Assembly: GCA_023663945.1 (NCBI GenBank)
Contig: JAMPGL010000008.1
Location: 1-64,000, forward strand
Source: Lachnospiraceae bacterium
GTDB lineage: Bacteria > Bacillota > Clostridia > Lachnospirales > Lachnospiraceae
Reading direction: 5' to 3'
DNA length: 64,000 nucleotides
Positions 1 through 7,929 of the stretch are shown here, in pieces (the first letter of the stretch is position 1; each line of letters begins with the position of its first letter). The notes beneath the pieces are model-generated. The model was not told the origin of the DNA. It saw nothing but the letters and a program-made list of their open reading frames with translations, and searched no databases. The translations under genes and the position numbers were made by a program.

Positions 1-126
1 CTTGATACGAGTGGTCGTTTTGATAATACGCCTAATCAAACTAAACCGAAACTTTCACAACCTAAAACCCCCTTTTCACAACATACGCTTATAGGAAATT
101 CCCTGTCTTTCCGATATATTAGTTAA
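1..126 (+). CDS. Possible C-terminal tail of a truncated upstream gene
   Basis: An open frame runs in from the left edge and stops at TAA 124-126, giving a 41-residue tail rich in Thr, Pro, Gln and Lys that ends in SFRYIS. No domain is recognisable. A second frame is also open for much of this stretch, so coding is not certain. The 167 bases between this stop and the next gene hold only the repeat at 167-228 and a ribosome site. It could equally be non-coding. Confidence 0.25.
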   Translation, partial: LDTSGRFDNTPNQTKPKLSQPKTPFSQHTLIGNSLSFRYIS

Positions 127-166
127 CGACATTAAAAATTGCCATTTCGGTCTAGTAAAAGTTTAC

Positions 167-228
167 ATATATGGCTTTTGCAAGAGCCGGAAAGTGCAAT
201 TTGTTATGTCGCTTATTACGACTATAAG
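167..228 (+). repeat. Dispersed repeat, copy A
   Basis: This 62-base segment closely matches 6054-6109, with a 6-base gap and about seven substitutions. Its core GGCTTTTGCAAGAGCC is a near-perfect 16-bp palindrome with one mismatched pair. It lies 65 bases before the LytTR regulator gene. It may be an interspersed repeat or a shared protein-binding site; the sequence does not decide. Confidence 0.6.
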
Positions 229-293
229 AAACTTAATGCAGAACCGAGAAATTCCGGTGAATCCATTGCAAATGACGGGAAGGATGCCAAGGC

Positions 294-1010
294 ATGAAGA
301 TAGCAGTGTGTGACGATGAAAAGGAAATAAGGCAGATTCTTTGCGAAAAAATTAGAAACTTGAACCAGACAGCAGAGCTGGCGGTTTTTGAGTCCGGAGA
401 GGAATTGTTATCTTCCGGTTATACGGCGGATATTTTATTTTTGGATATTCAGATGGAGGGAAAAAACGGGGTAGAGACAGCCAAAAGTCTGCGCAGGCAA
501 AACAAAACAACTGTAATTATTTTTGTGACGGCGCTCAAAGAGTATGTCTTTGAAGCATTTGACGTGGGAGCATTTCATTATCTGGTGAAGCCTTTTGGCG
601 ACGATAAGTTCCGGGAGGTATTTTTGAGGGCAGTAGAACAGTGCAGGCAGGCGGAGGCTGTGATGCGGGAGAAGGAAGACCGATGCATTCTGATTAAGGC
701 AGGCGGCGTGCACACAAGAATATTCTTAAAGGACATTGTCTATGCGGAGGTTTATAACCGAAAGGTAATGATACAGTGCAGAGATAAAAGGATTGAATAT
801 TACGGCAGACTGTCCGATTTGGAGAAACAGACGGGGGAAGACTTCTTTCGCCCACACAGGGCGTACCTGATTCATTTTAAATATGTAGTCCAATACGATG
901 CATCTCGGATTAAAATGGAAAAGGGCACGGCACTTATGGCAAAACAGAAATATTCGGAATTTGTCAAAAGATACATGCAGTACGTTGGGAGGAAAGGAAG
1001 TTGTCTGTAG
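294..1010 (+). CDS. LytTR-family response regulator (AgrA-like)
   Basis: This 238-residue cytoplasmic DNA-binding regulator has a receiver domain at residues 1-120 with acidic pocket D7/D8, phosphoacceptor D51 in LFLDIQM, T79 and K99. A LytTR DNA-binding domain follows at about 130-235, containing FFRPHRAYLIH. LytTR regulators are normally paired with GHKL kinases, and one follows here with a 10-base overlap (TTG start at 1001), so the two are translationally coupled. No agrB or agrD-like peptide gene is visible nearby, so the inducing signal is unknown. The ATG at 294 is preceded by a modest ribosome site (GGGAAGG). Confidence 0.92.
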   Translation: MKIAVCDDEKEIRQILCEKIRNLNQTAELAVFESGEELLSSGYTADILFLDIQMEGKNGVETAKSLRRQNKTTVIIFVTALKEYVFEAFDVGAFHYLVKPFGDDKFREVFLRAVEQCRQAEAVMREKEDRCILIKAGGVHTRIFLKDIVYAEVYNRKVMIQCRDKRIEYYGRLSDLEKQTGEDFFRPHRAYLIHFKYVVQYDASRIKMEKGTALMAKQKYSEFVKRYMQYVGRKGSCL

Positions 1011-2392
1011 AGATGAATATTGATCAATATTGGGAAGCTGCATCTGTGGCAGAAAGTATATTAATTCTTTTGGTGTCGGGCTGTCTTTATGGGCGATTTG
1101 TTAAATTCTTTTTTAATAATAACAGGAGCTGCATTATTGTAGGGGCTTCTTTTTTTCTGACATTGCTTATTCTTTACCTGATTCCTTATGAAATGCTGGG
1201 CATGGCTGCTGATGCTGCGGGCATGGTAGTTATTTTTGTGGTGATGTATCTGCTGGACCGGAGAAATGTACGACAGAAACTGTTTTTGACGATGGTTATG
1301 TATTTGGTAGGGTGGTTTACTCACGGGGTAACTGCGGTTTTTCGGGACATTCTTTTTAGCAGGATTATGTATTCGCAGAGCGTGCTTAGTAAATCCGCGA
1401 TAGATTATTTTTCTTGTTTTCTTTTGACAGAAGGAGTGTGCTTGATTATGCGGTTTAGTCTTATGGCATTTCTGCTATATGTAATTGACCGTATTTACAG
1501 TTACAAAAAGGAGGACTTGACTGCAAAAGAGCTGGCATTAATGGTTTCTACGCCTCTGTCATCCATTGTGGGATATGCGGCATTTACCTTTTTTTCAGAG
1601 TCTTATCTGAATGATACCAGAACATACATTACAGAGGTTTATCATGGATATGACTGGATTAAGGCACTGTATCAGATGTTATCGTTTGCGGCGATTTTTT
1701 CGGCAATTGTATTTTATCAGAAGATTAAGGACGGATACCGGAAGGAAAAAGAAAGCGTTGTGCTCTATGAGCAGATGGAGAATATGAAGAAGCATATTGC
1801 GGAGGTTGAGGCATTATACGGAGACATCCGGGGGCTGAAGCATGATATGGGGAATCATGTAATGATTTTGGAAAATCTTTGCAGGAGGAATCAGCAGCGG
1901 GAGGCAATTGCGTACCTTTCCGGGCTGAGAGAGGAATTTCATGAAATTGCGGAAGAAGTGAAAAGCGGAAATCCGGTAACTGATGTTATTATTGAAGAGA
2001 AGAAAAAGGCAGCGTTTCAGAAGGGCATTCCTTTTTCCAGCAGGTTTATTTATCCGAAAGAGGCGCAGATAAACGCTTTTGATGTGAGCATTATTTTAAA
2101 TAATGGGCTCGACAATGCCTTAGAAGGGGCGCAGTCCTGCCGGGAACCTTACGTGAAGGTTTCATCTTATCAGGAAAACAATGCTTATATGATAGAAATC
2201 GAAAACAGTTTTAACGGCGCGGTTCAGATAGACGAGGAAACGGGAATGCCTGCCACCACCAAGGAGGATAAGGAACAGCACGGATATGGTTTTGCAAATA
2301 TCCGCAGAGTGGCGGGGAAGTATTTTGGAGATATTTCCATCCAGCAGGAGGAAGGGAGGTTTCTCCTTCGCGTAATGCTGATGTTGAAATAA
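1001..2392 (+). CDS. GHKL sensor histidine kinase (AgrC-like)
   Basis: This 463-residue membrane kinase probably phosphorylates the LytTR regulator encoded just upstream. About six hydrophobic helices span residues 15-240. A short coiled segment then leads to the phosphoacceptor motif GLKHDMGNH (H281), followed by a GHKL ATPase domain with N-box IILNNGLDNALEGA (around 365-378) and the glycine-rich GYGFANIRR near 425. The H-D-x-x-N arrangement is typical of AgrC-type kinases. The start is TTG 1001, chosen because GGGAGGAAAGGAAG lies directly before it; ATG 1013 is an alternative. The ligand is not evident from the sequence. Confidence 0.9.
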   Translation: MSVEMNIDQYWEAASVAESILILLVSGCLYGRFVKFFFNNNRSCIIVGASFFLTLLILYLIPYEMLGMAADAAGMVVIFVVMYLLDRRNVRQKLFLTMVMYLVGWFTHGVTAVFRDILFSRIMYSQSVLSKSAIDYFSCFLLTEGVCLIMRFSLMAFLLYVIDRIYSYKKEDLTAKELALMVSTPLSSIVGYAAFTFFSESYLNDTRTYITEVYHGYDWIKALYQMLSFAAIFSAIVFYQKIKDGYRKEKESVVLYEQMENMKKHIAEVEALYGDIRGLKHDMGNHVMILENLCRRNQQREAIAYLSGLREEFHEIAEEVKSGNPVTDVIIEEKKKAAFQKGIPFSSRFIYPKEAQINAFDVSIILNNGLDNALEGAQSCREPYVKVSSYQENNAYMIEIENSFNGAVQIDEETGMPATTKEDKEQHGYGFANIRRVAGKYFGDISIQQEEGRFLLRVMLMLK

Positions 2393-2425
2393 AAATAGCA
2401 GATGTTACAGAAAGGTGGTAAGAAT

Positions 2426-2740
2426 ATGAAAATCAACGGAGCAGGCGGAATAAATTTGACAGCCGGGATAGTGGGAATGAATCCGGCATCGGATTCTGAG
2501 AGCAGGGACTTACAGAGACAAATTGCTGACGAGCAAAAGAAGCTTCAGGAGCTTTCAGCCGATGGAAGCATGAGTATGGAAGAAAAGATGAAAAAGCGTC
2601 AGGAAATCCAGAAGAAGATTAACGAATTGAACATTCAGCTCAGACAGCACCAGATGGAACTGCGCAGACAGGCGGCGCAGAGAACGGAAAAGGAAGAGGT
2701 AAATGCGGAGGGCGGCAAGGAGCAGGACGGAAAGGGGTAA
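2426..2740 (+). CDS. FlxA-like coiled-coil protein
   Basis: This small 104-residue protein has a Gly/Asn-rich N-terminus and a charged helical region (LQRQIADEQKKLQEL through QLRQHQMELRRQ), which resembles the FlxA-like family of unknown function. ATG 2426 is preferred over in-frame ATG 2402 because AAAGGTGG (2411-2418) is well spaced from it. It follows the kinase by 33 bases and probably belongs to the same transcript. The C-terminal residues NAEGGKEQDGKG are encoded by the first unit of a 38-bp tandem repeat, and the stop codon falls at the boundary between the first and second units. Confidence 0.65.
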   Translation: MKINGAGGINLTAGIVGMNPASDSESRDLQRQIADEQKKLQELSADGSMSMEEKMKKRQEIQKKINELNIQLRQHQMELRRQAAQRTEKEEVNAEGGKEQDGKG

Positions 2741-2813
2741 ATGCAGAGGGTGGCAAGGAGCAGGACGGAAAGGGGTAAATGCAGAGGGCGGCAAGGAGCA
2801 GGACGGAAAGGAG
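2700..2813 (+). repeat. 38-bp tandem repeat, three copies
   Basis: Units start at 2700, 2738 and 2776, each beginning TAAATGC and containing GGCAAGGAGCAGGACGGAAA, with only a few base differences between copies; a decayed fourth start follows at 2814. The period is not a multiple of three. The first unit encodes the C-terminus of the FlxA-like protein and its end supplies the stop codon, so the later copies are untranslated in that frame. Confidence 0.9.
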
Positions 2814-2978
2814 TAAAATGTAGAGAACCCCAAAGAACAGGACGTGAAGAAGGGTGTTACCATTTAGTTTCCTCTGAAAATTGAGTTGTTTCTTTTCAGA
2901 TTTGAGGGCTTTTCGTATAATCTTCTCAGCGGGCAGTGATTGCAGACTGCACAGCAAACAAGCAAAGGAGAGTGTGCG

Positions 2979-3923
2979 ATGATTGAATTTGGCGAAAAGA
3001 TAAAACGGCTGCGGGAAGGAAAGGGAATGACTCAGCAGACATTGGCAGACCAGCTATATGTTACCAGACAGGCGGTATCCCGGTGGGAGTGCGGAGCGCG
3101 TTATCCGGAGCTTTTGATGGCAAAAAGGATTGCGGAGGTGCTGGAAACCTCTGTGGATGAGCTTTTATCGGGGGAAGAATTTGTAAGGGACATTGAAAAG
3201 GAGCCTATTCTGCACAGGCAGGGTTCCAATTATATGCAGACGATATTGTATACAATGGGGGCAGTTTCTTATCTGCTGATTGGAATATGTCTGACGTACT
3301 CAATGTTTGTCTGGGGAATTTATGACGTTTTCACGGTCTTAGGGTATGGAATTAGTTTTATGGCAATGGCGTCGGGAATTTATTTTTCAGTAAGAAATGA
3401 AATTTCCCCAAGAAAAACAGGAGTTATTTTATGCGCGGAATTTTTGCGGGCTTGGTTTGTCTTTATCGGCGCATGTACAATGACTATTTTTGTGGGAAAT
3501 GGACGGATAACGCCTCATACATGGGTGTCTTTGGCGTGTCATGCCGTGGAGGCAGTGCTGATTATCCGATATTTTTTAGGAAATTGTTTCATAGGGAATT
3601 TTTTCATAGAAAATTCTTCCCTTGGAAATTCTTTCAAAAAGAAAAAACGAATTTCACCGATACCGGTGTATGTAATAGGAGTCCTTATGGCGGCGCAGGG
3701 GGTACTGCAGTTTCGGTTTTTATTTCAGGATTCTTTTGCATTTATTTCCAGCAAAGAGGCGGATGAAGGGTTAGGAGCTCTTTTGACTATGATGGTCATT
3801 GCATTGGGACAGTTCGCAATTGGGGTGTTGACAATTTATCAGGCATATGTGCTGGATAAGAAAAGGAAATCACTTGCAAAACCTGAGCACGGATGTTATT
3901 CTTTTGGGGAAAATACAGGTTAA
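2979..3923 (+). CDS. XRE-family regulator with membrane domain
   Basis: This 314-residue protein has a Cro/C1-type helix-turn-helix at residues 1-65 (MTQQTLADQLYVTRQAVSRW), then several hydrophobic helices over about 85-300, interrupted by a lysine-rich loop. Such HTH-membrane fusions are common in Firmicutes and are assumed to respond to membrane or envelope signals; the target is unknown. ATG 2979 is preferred over TTG 2940 because AAAGGAG precedes it at good distance. A short degenerate repeat encodes IGNFF, IEN and LGNSF units at about 3590-3640. The malQ gene follows 21 bases later. Confidence 0.85.
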   Translation: MIEFGEKIKRLREGKGMTQQTLADQLYVTRQAVSRWECGARYPELLMAKRIAEVLETSVDELLSGEEFVRDIEKEPILHRQGSNYMQTILYTMGAVSYLLIGICLTYSMFVWGIYDVFTVLGYGISFMAMASGIYFSVRNEISPRKTGVILCAEFLRAWFVFIGACTMTIFVGNGRITPHTWVSLACHAVEAVLIIRYFLGNCFIGNFFIENSSLGNSFKKKKRISPIPVYVIGVLMAAQGVLQFRFLFQDSFAFISSKEADEGLGALLTMMVIALGQFAIGVLTIYQAYVLDKKRKSLAKPEHGCYSFGENTG

Positions 3924-3944
3924 TGGTCAGCACTGGAGGTAAAA

Positions 3945-5435
3945 ATGAGAGCAAGCGGAATTTTACTGCCGATATCCGGAATCCCTTCTGCTTACGGAAT
4001 CGGAACCTTTTCAAAAGAAGCATACGAATTTGTGGATTTTTTGGAGCAGGCGGGTCAGACTTACTGGCAGATTCTGCCTCTTGGTCCAACCGGATATGGA
4101 GATTCGCCCTACCAGTCCTTTTCCACTTTTGCCGGAAATCCCTATTATATTGACTTGGAAGAATTAATCGGACAGGGACTTCTCACGGAGGAGCAATGTC
4201 TGGCATACGATTGGGGCGGAAATGAAGCCTATGTTGACTATGAGAAGGTGTATCGTTCCCGATTTAAAGCGCTTAGAACGGCATTTGAGGCGTCTCATAT
4301 AGAAAAAGAAAGTGAATTTCAGGAGTTTGTCCGCGAAAATGATCATTGGCTTGCGGATTATGCGCTTTATATGGCAGTGAAGGACTCCTTTCAGGGGATT
4401 AGCTGGTCTCAGTGGGAGGAGGACATCCGCCTGCGGAAGCCTAAAGCGGTTTCGGCATATCAGAAGAAGCTGAAGGATGAAATCCTCTTTTATCAATATC
4501 AGCAGTATTTATTTGCATCTCAGTGGGCGCGGCTTAAAAAGTATGCAAATGATAAAGGGATACAAATTATCGGGGATATTCCCATTTATGTCGCTTATGA
4601 CAGCGCGGATACATGGGCAAATCCGGAGCTTTTTCAGCTTGACCAGAACGGTCTGCCTACCGGAGTGGCGGGGTGCCCGCCGGATATTTTTGCTGTTACC
4701 GGACAGCTTTGGGGGAATCCTCTTTACCGTTGGGATTATCATAAAGAAACCGGATATGCATGGTGGACACAGCGAATTGCACACTGTTATAAGCTGTATG
4801 ATGTGGTGCGGATTGACCATTTTAGAGGGTTTGATGAATATTACAGCATTCCTTACGGGGATCCCACGGCAGAATTTGGCACTTGGGAAAAGGGACCGGG
4901 GTACGAGCTTTTTAAGGCGCTTAAAGAAAAACTTGGAACTATGAAAGTAATTGCCGAGGATCTCGGATTCTTGACTCCATCGGTCATTAAACTTGTAAAG
5001 AAAACCGGATACCCGGGAATGAAGATTTTACAGTTTGCTTTTGAGGCGGATAAGGACAACGACTATCTTCCCCATAACTACACGCAAAATTCAGTAGTTT
5101 ACACGGGTACGCACGATAATGACACAACTGTCGGTTGGTTTCAGTCAATGAGCAGAAAGGATCGAAACTACGCCAAACGCTATTTGAACTTTAGGGGTAA
5201 CAAAAATGTTGAATGGGAATTTATCAGGGCGGCGCTTTCCAGCGTGGCAGACACAGCGATTATTCCCATGCAGGATTATCTCGGGCTTGGAAAAGAAGCC
5301 AGAATCAATATTCCTTCTACGCTTGGAAATAACTGGAAGTGGAGAATGAAAAAGGGGCAGGCAGACGATGAGCTTGCTCAAAAGATATATGAGATGACAA
5401 AGCTGTATGCTAGAATACCCAAAAGCAGGAAGTAA
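3945..5435 (+). CDS. malQ: 4-alpha-glucanotransferase (amylomaltase)
   Basis: This GH77 enzyme transfers alpha-1,4-glucan segments between maltodextrins in the cytoplasm. The 496-residue length is normal for the bacterial family. Diagnostic motifs are the N-terminal GILLPISGIPS, the nucleophile region VVRIDHFRGF, the acid/base region VIAEDLGFLTP, and the third carboxylate in YTGTHDNDTTVGW. ATG 3945 follows CTGGAGG closely. No other maltodextrin gene lies beside it. A strong hairpin at 5445-5501 ends the transcript. Confidence 0.96.
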   Translation: MRASGILLPISGIPSAYGIGTFSKEAYEFVDFLEQAGQTYWQILPLGPTGYGDSPYQSFSTFAGNPYYIDLEELIGQGLLTEEQCLAYDWGGNEAYVDYEKVYRSRFKALRTAFEASHIEKESEFQEFVRENDHWLADYALYMAVKDSFQGISWSQWEEDIRLRKPKAVSAYQKKLKDEILFYQYQQYLFASQWARLKKYANDKGIQIIGDIPIYVAYDSADTWANPELFQLDQNGLPTGVAGCPPDIFAVTGQLWGNPLYRWDYHKETGYAWWTQRIAHCYKLYDVVRIDHFRGFDEYYSIPYGDPTAEFGTWEKGPGYELFKALKEKLGTMKVIAEDLGFLTPSVIKLVKKTGYPGMKILQFAFEADKDNDYLPHNYTQNSVVYTGTHDNDTTVGWFQSMSRKDRNYAKRYLNFRGNKNVEWEFIRAALSSVADTAIIPMQDYLGLGKEARINIPSTLGNNWKWRMKKGQADDELAQKIYEMTKLYARIPKSRK

Positions 5436-5444
5436 GATAAATGA

Positions 5445-5501
5445 AAATGCCTCACAGTTTGGCGGGAATTAGGCTGTAATCCGCAAAACTGTGAGGCATT
5501 T
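5445..5501. terminator. Bidirectional terminator between malQ and CYTH gene
   Basis: The arms AAATGCCTCACAGTTT (5445-5460) and AAAACTGTGAGGCATTT (5485-5501) form a long stem with A- and T-rich flanks on both sides. The genes converge here, so the hairpin can serve both. Confidence 0.85.
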
Positions 5502-5518
5502 ATATTGCATAACAAGCG

Positions 5519-6010
5519 TTATATGTTCTGCTGGGAAAGATTGGAGTTGTGATATTGGGGATTTTCTGTCACGTCCTCCAAAAACCAGTCAGGGGGAAGA
5601 AAGGCATTTGCCGTTCTTTCATCCGGAAATTCCACTTCCGCAATGATAAGGGGCGCCAGAGGCGGATCAAAAATATCCAGCTCAATTTTTAAGTCTAACG
5701 GCTTATCGGGAATCGGACAGCCCTCCGCAAAAGAAGGCTTTGCGATAGGGATTAGATACCGCTTTTTGGAGATAACGATGCCGTCTGCCTTTTTAAGAAG
5801 GTGCCGGTAGGCGTGTTCATTTAAGGGGAGGTTGTATTCCTCCCGTGCCAGAAGCCCTTTTCCCTTATAAGTCATATAATAATCCTGATCCTGACGGCGG
5901 ATGCGGACAACCGGATCCGTGCACAGATAAGCCTGCTCTAGTGTAAGGCACTGGTAAGAGGAGAGATTTTCGGGCAGTTCTTTGATTAAAAATTTGCGTT
6001 CAATTTCCAT
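5519..6010 (-). CDS. CYTH domain protein (triphosphate tunnel metalloenzyme)
   Basis: This 163-residue protein starts with MEIERKFL, the ExExK signature of CYTH enzymes, followed by further basic and acidic strands (VRIRRQD, YYMTYKGKG, LKIELDIF, IAEVEFPDE) that form the tunnel in this fold. Bacterial members hydrolyse inorganic triphosphate or related substrates with a divalent metal; the substrate here is not readable. The start at 6010 is chosen over an upstream in-frame start at 6070 because AAAGGA sits just before it and the ExExK motif belongs at the extreme N-terminus. The repeat copy at 6054-6109 lies directly upstream. Confidence 0.9.
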   Translation of the reverse strand: MEIERKFLIKELPENLSSYQCLTLEQAYLCTDPVVRIRRQDQDYYMTYKGKGLLAREEYNLPLNEHAYRHLLKKADGIVISKKRYLIPIAKPSFAEGCPIPDKPLDLKIELDIFDPPLAPLIIAEVEFPDERTANAFLPPDWFLEDVTENPQYHNSNLSQQNI

Positions 6011-6053
6011 AAGGATTCCTTTCCGTACCGTCTTTTCGGACTTGCAGGAGCTT

Positions 6054-6109
6054 ATATATGGATTTTGCAAGAGCCGAAAAGGGCAGTTTGTTGTGTCGTT
6101 TACTATAAG
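6054..6109 (+). repeat. Dispersed repeat, copy B
   Basis: This is the second copy of the element at 167-228, in the same orientation, 6 bases shorter and ending in ACTATAAG like copy A. It lies 44 bases upstream of the CYTH start, on the opposite strand sense from copy A relative to the downstream gene. Nothing coding is seen in it. Confidence 0.6.
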
Positions 6110-6186
6110 TTACCCCATTTTAAATCAATTAGAATAGAAAATCAACGGTGCTGAATGGAAAATGACAGTAATAATGAAAGAATAAG

Positions 6187-6245
6187 TTTAGTCAAGTATG
6201 ATTTGCCAAATCGTAATTGACTAAATGGATAATAGACGATATACT
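6187..6245 (+). promoter_or_regulatory. Sigma-A promoter overlapped by a nested palindrome
   Basis: TTTAGTCAA (6187-6195) and TTGACTAAA (6217-6225) are perfect inverted repeats, and GATTT (6200-6204) with AAATC (6208-6212) forms a second dyad about the same centre. The right outer arm contains the -35 box TTGACT (6217-6222), followed after 17 bases by TATACT (6240-6245). The layout predicts that a protein bound to the palindrome would block this promoter of the ATPase gene. Confidence 0.75.
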
Positions 6246-6292
6246 TAATTTATCGGGTATGAGTTGTAAGAGAAGTGCAGAGAGGTAAAGCG

Positions 6293-7714
6293 ATGTTTAT
6301 TGGAAGAGAGCGAGAGCTGGATTCATTGGATAAGCTGTATGCGTCGGACCGATTTGAGTTTGCCGTAATTTATGGACGGCGCCGGGTGGGAAAAACGGCT
6401 CTGATTAATCAGTTTATCAATAATAAAAGATCAATTTATTTTATGGGTGTTGAGAGTAATGCCAAGCAAAATCTGGAGAATCTCAGCAGAAATATTTTGG
6501 AGTACGGGGCAGGTATTCAGGCGGAAACGGCATTTCTTTCTTTTCAGGCAGCACTTCAATATGTGTTTGAATTGTCAGAAAAGGAACGTCTGGTGCTGGC
6601 GATTGATGAATATCCCTATGTGGCTAGATCTTCGAAAAGCTTTGCATCCACGTTACAGCTTTTGATTGATCAATACAAAGAAAAGTCAAAGCTAATGTTG
6701 ATTCTCTGCGGTTCGTCTATGTCGTATATGGAAGATCATGTACTGGCTTACAAAGCTCCCCTTTATGGCAGGCGAACGGTGCAAATAAAGGTTCTTCCGT
6801 TTGACTTTTTTGATAGCTGTTGTTATTTTAAGCATTTTTCCAATGAGGACAAGGCGCTGGTCTATGGGATTGTGGGCGGAACACCGCAATATTTACTGCA
6901 AATGGATGACAGGATCAGTGTTGAAGATAATATTAAGAAAACATTTTTGAATCCAACTTCCTCTCTTTTTGAGGAGCCGGAAAATCTGTTGAAGCAGGAG
7001 GTGCGTGAACCGGCGTTGTATAATGCAGTTATTACGGCGATTGCAGCCGGCGCGTCGCGTATGTCGGAGATTGCCGCCAAGGTTGGGGAAGATACAAACG
7101 TGTGTGCTTCCTATTTAAAAAATCTGTTGGAGCTTGGACTGATTCAAAAGGAGACTCCTTATGGAGAAAAGACCTCCCGAAAGTCTGTTTATGGGATTGC
7201 CGACAATATGTTCCGGTTTTGGTATCGGTTTGTTCCGGAGAATAGTTCCATTATCGCCCGCGGTGCAACAGAAGCCGCTTATAAGCGGATAGAGCCATTT
7301 CTGGCAGATTATATGGGAAAAGTATTTGAGGAGATTTGCAGGCAGTATCTTTGGGAGCTTTTGCTTAATGATGAATCTCCTGTCAGATTTGCGGAGCTTG
7401 GGCGTTGGTGGGGGACAGACCCGGCGGACAAGAGGCAGACAGAAATTGATATTATGGGAGTACAGGATAAAAGCACCGCTTTGTTTGGCGAGTGTAAATG
7501 GACAAATGAAAAGGTAGATTTGCATGTTTTGGAAACATTGGCTAAGAGGAGCCGACTGTTTCATTACGAAAAGGCATATTTGTATTTGTTTTCCAAAACC
7601 GGGTTTACAAAAGGCTGCATTGAAAAGGCAGACCAGATGGAAAATGTTACGTTGGTGACTTATGCGGAAATTTTGCGCTTTATGGATGAAAAGAAGAATC
7701 CCGGTGGGGAATAA
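6293..7714 (+). CDS. AAA-type ATPase with DUF234 C-terminal domain
   Basis: This 473-residue protein has an N-terminal archaeal-type AAA ATPase domain with Walker A GRRRVGKTALI (about residues 23-33), Walker B LVLAIDEYPYV and sensor-like LILCGSS. A winged-helix segment (MSEIAAKVGEDTNVCASYLK) precedes a DUF234 region with FGECKW near the end, a form often compared to PD-(D/E)xK nucleases. The role of the family is unknown. ATG 6293 is preferred over GTG 6275 because GAGAGG precedes it. The promoter carries a palindrome (6187-6225); with a winged helix in the product, self-control is possible. Confidence 0.88.
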   Translation: MFIGRERELDSLDKLYASDRFEFAVIYGRRRVGKTALINQFINNKRSIYFMGVESNAKQNLENLSRNILEYGAGIQAETAFLSFQAALQYVFELSEKERLVLAIDEYPYVARSSKSFASTLQLLIDQYKEKSKLMLILCGSSMSYMEDHVLAYKAPLYGRRTVQIKVLPFDFFDSCCYFKHFSNEDKALVYGIVGGTPQYLLQMDDRISVEDNIKKTFLNPTSSLFEEPENLLKQEVREPALYNAVITAIAAGASRMSEIAAKVGEDTNVCASYLKNLLELGLIQKETPYGEKTSRKSVYGIADNMFRFWYRFVPENSSIIARGATEAAYKRIEPFLADYMGKVFEEICRQYLWELLLNDESPVRFAELGRWWGTDPADKRQTEIDIMGVQDKSTALFGECKWTNEKVDLHVLETLAKRSRLFHYEKAYLYLFSKTGFTKGCIEKADQMENVTLVTYAEILRFMDEKKNPGGE

Positions 7715-7804
7715 GAGAAGGGCGTAACTTTGTCAATGCGACTTTTAAATTTAATGTATAATGATTTCGCGATATAGTTTGAAAATAATTTGGAGAAAAG
7801 AATA

Positions 7805-7929
7805 ATGATGGCTGTCGCATATGAAAAACTGTCAAAAGCGTTGAAAAGGTGTGCCGCATATTGCGTTGCAATGTAGATGACATGCTAGATTTTATCAATA
7901 AAGATTTAGCAGAGAGTGAGGATAAATAG
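7805..7929 (+). pseudogene. Internally deleted XRE (HTH_26-type) regulator
   Basis: ATG 7805/7808 follows TTTGGAGAAAAG and reads (M)MAVAYEKLSKAL, the usual start of small YozG/HTH_26 regulators. The family's C-terminal part is recognisable in another frame as SVEKVCRILRCNVDDMLDFI, ending at TAG 7927-7929 directly before the mod start. The recognition-helix segment between them is missing and the frame is broken, so the gene is dead. It fits a lost controller of the adjacent restriction-modification operon. Confidence 0.7.

Noticed and set aside
2700-2813. Possible CRISPR-like repeat array
   Set aside because: The repeats are contiguous tandem units without spacers.
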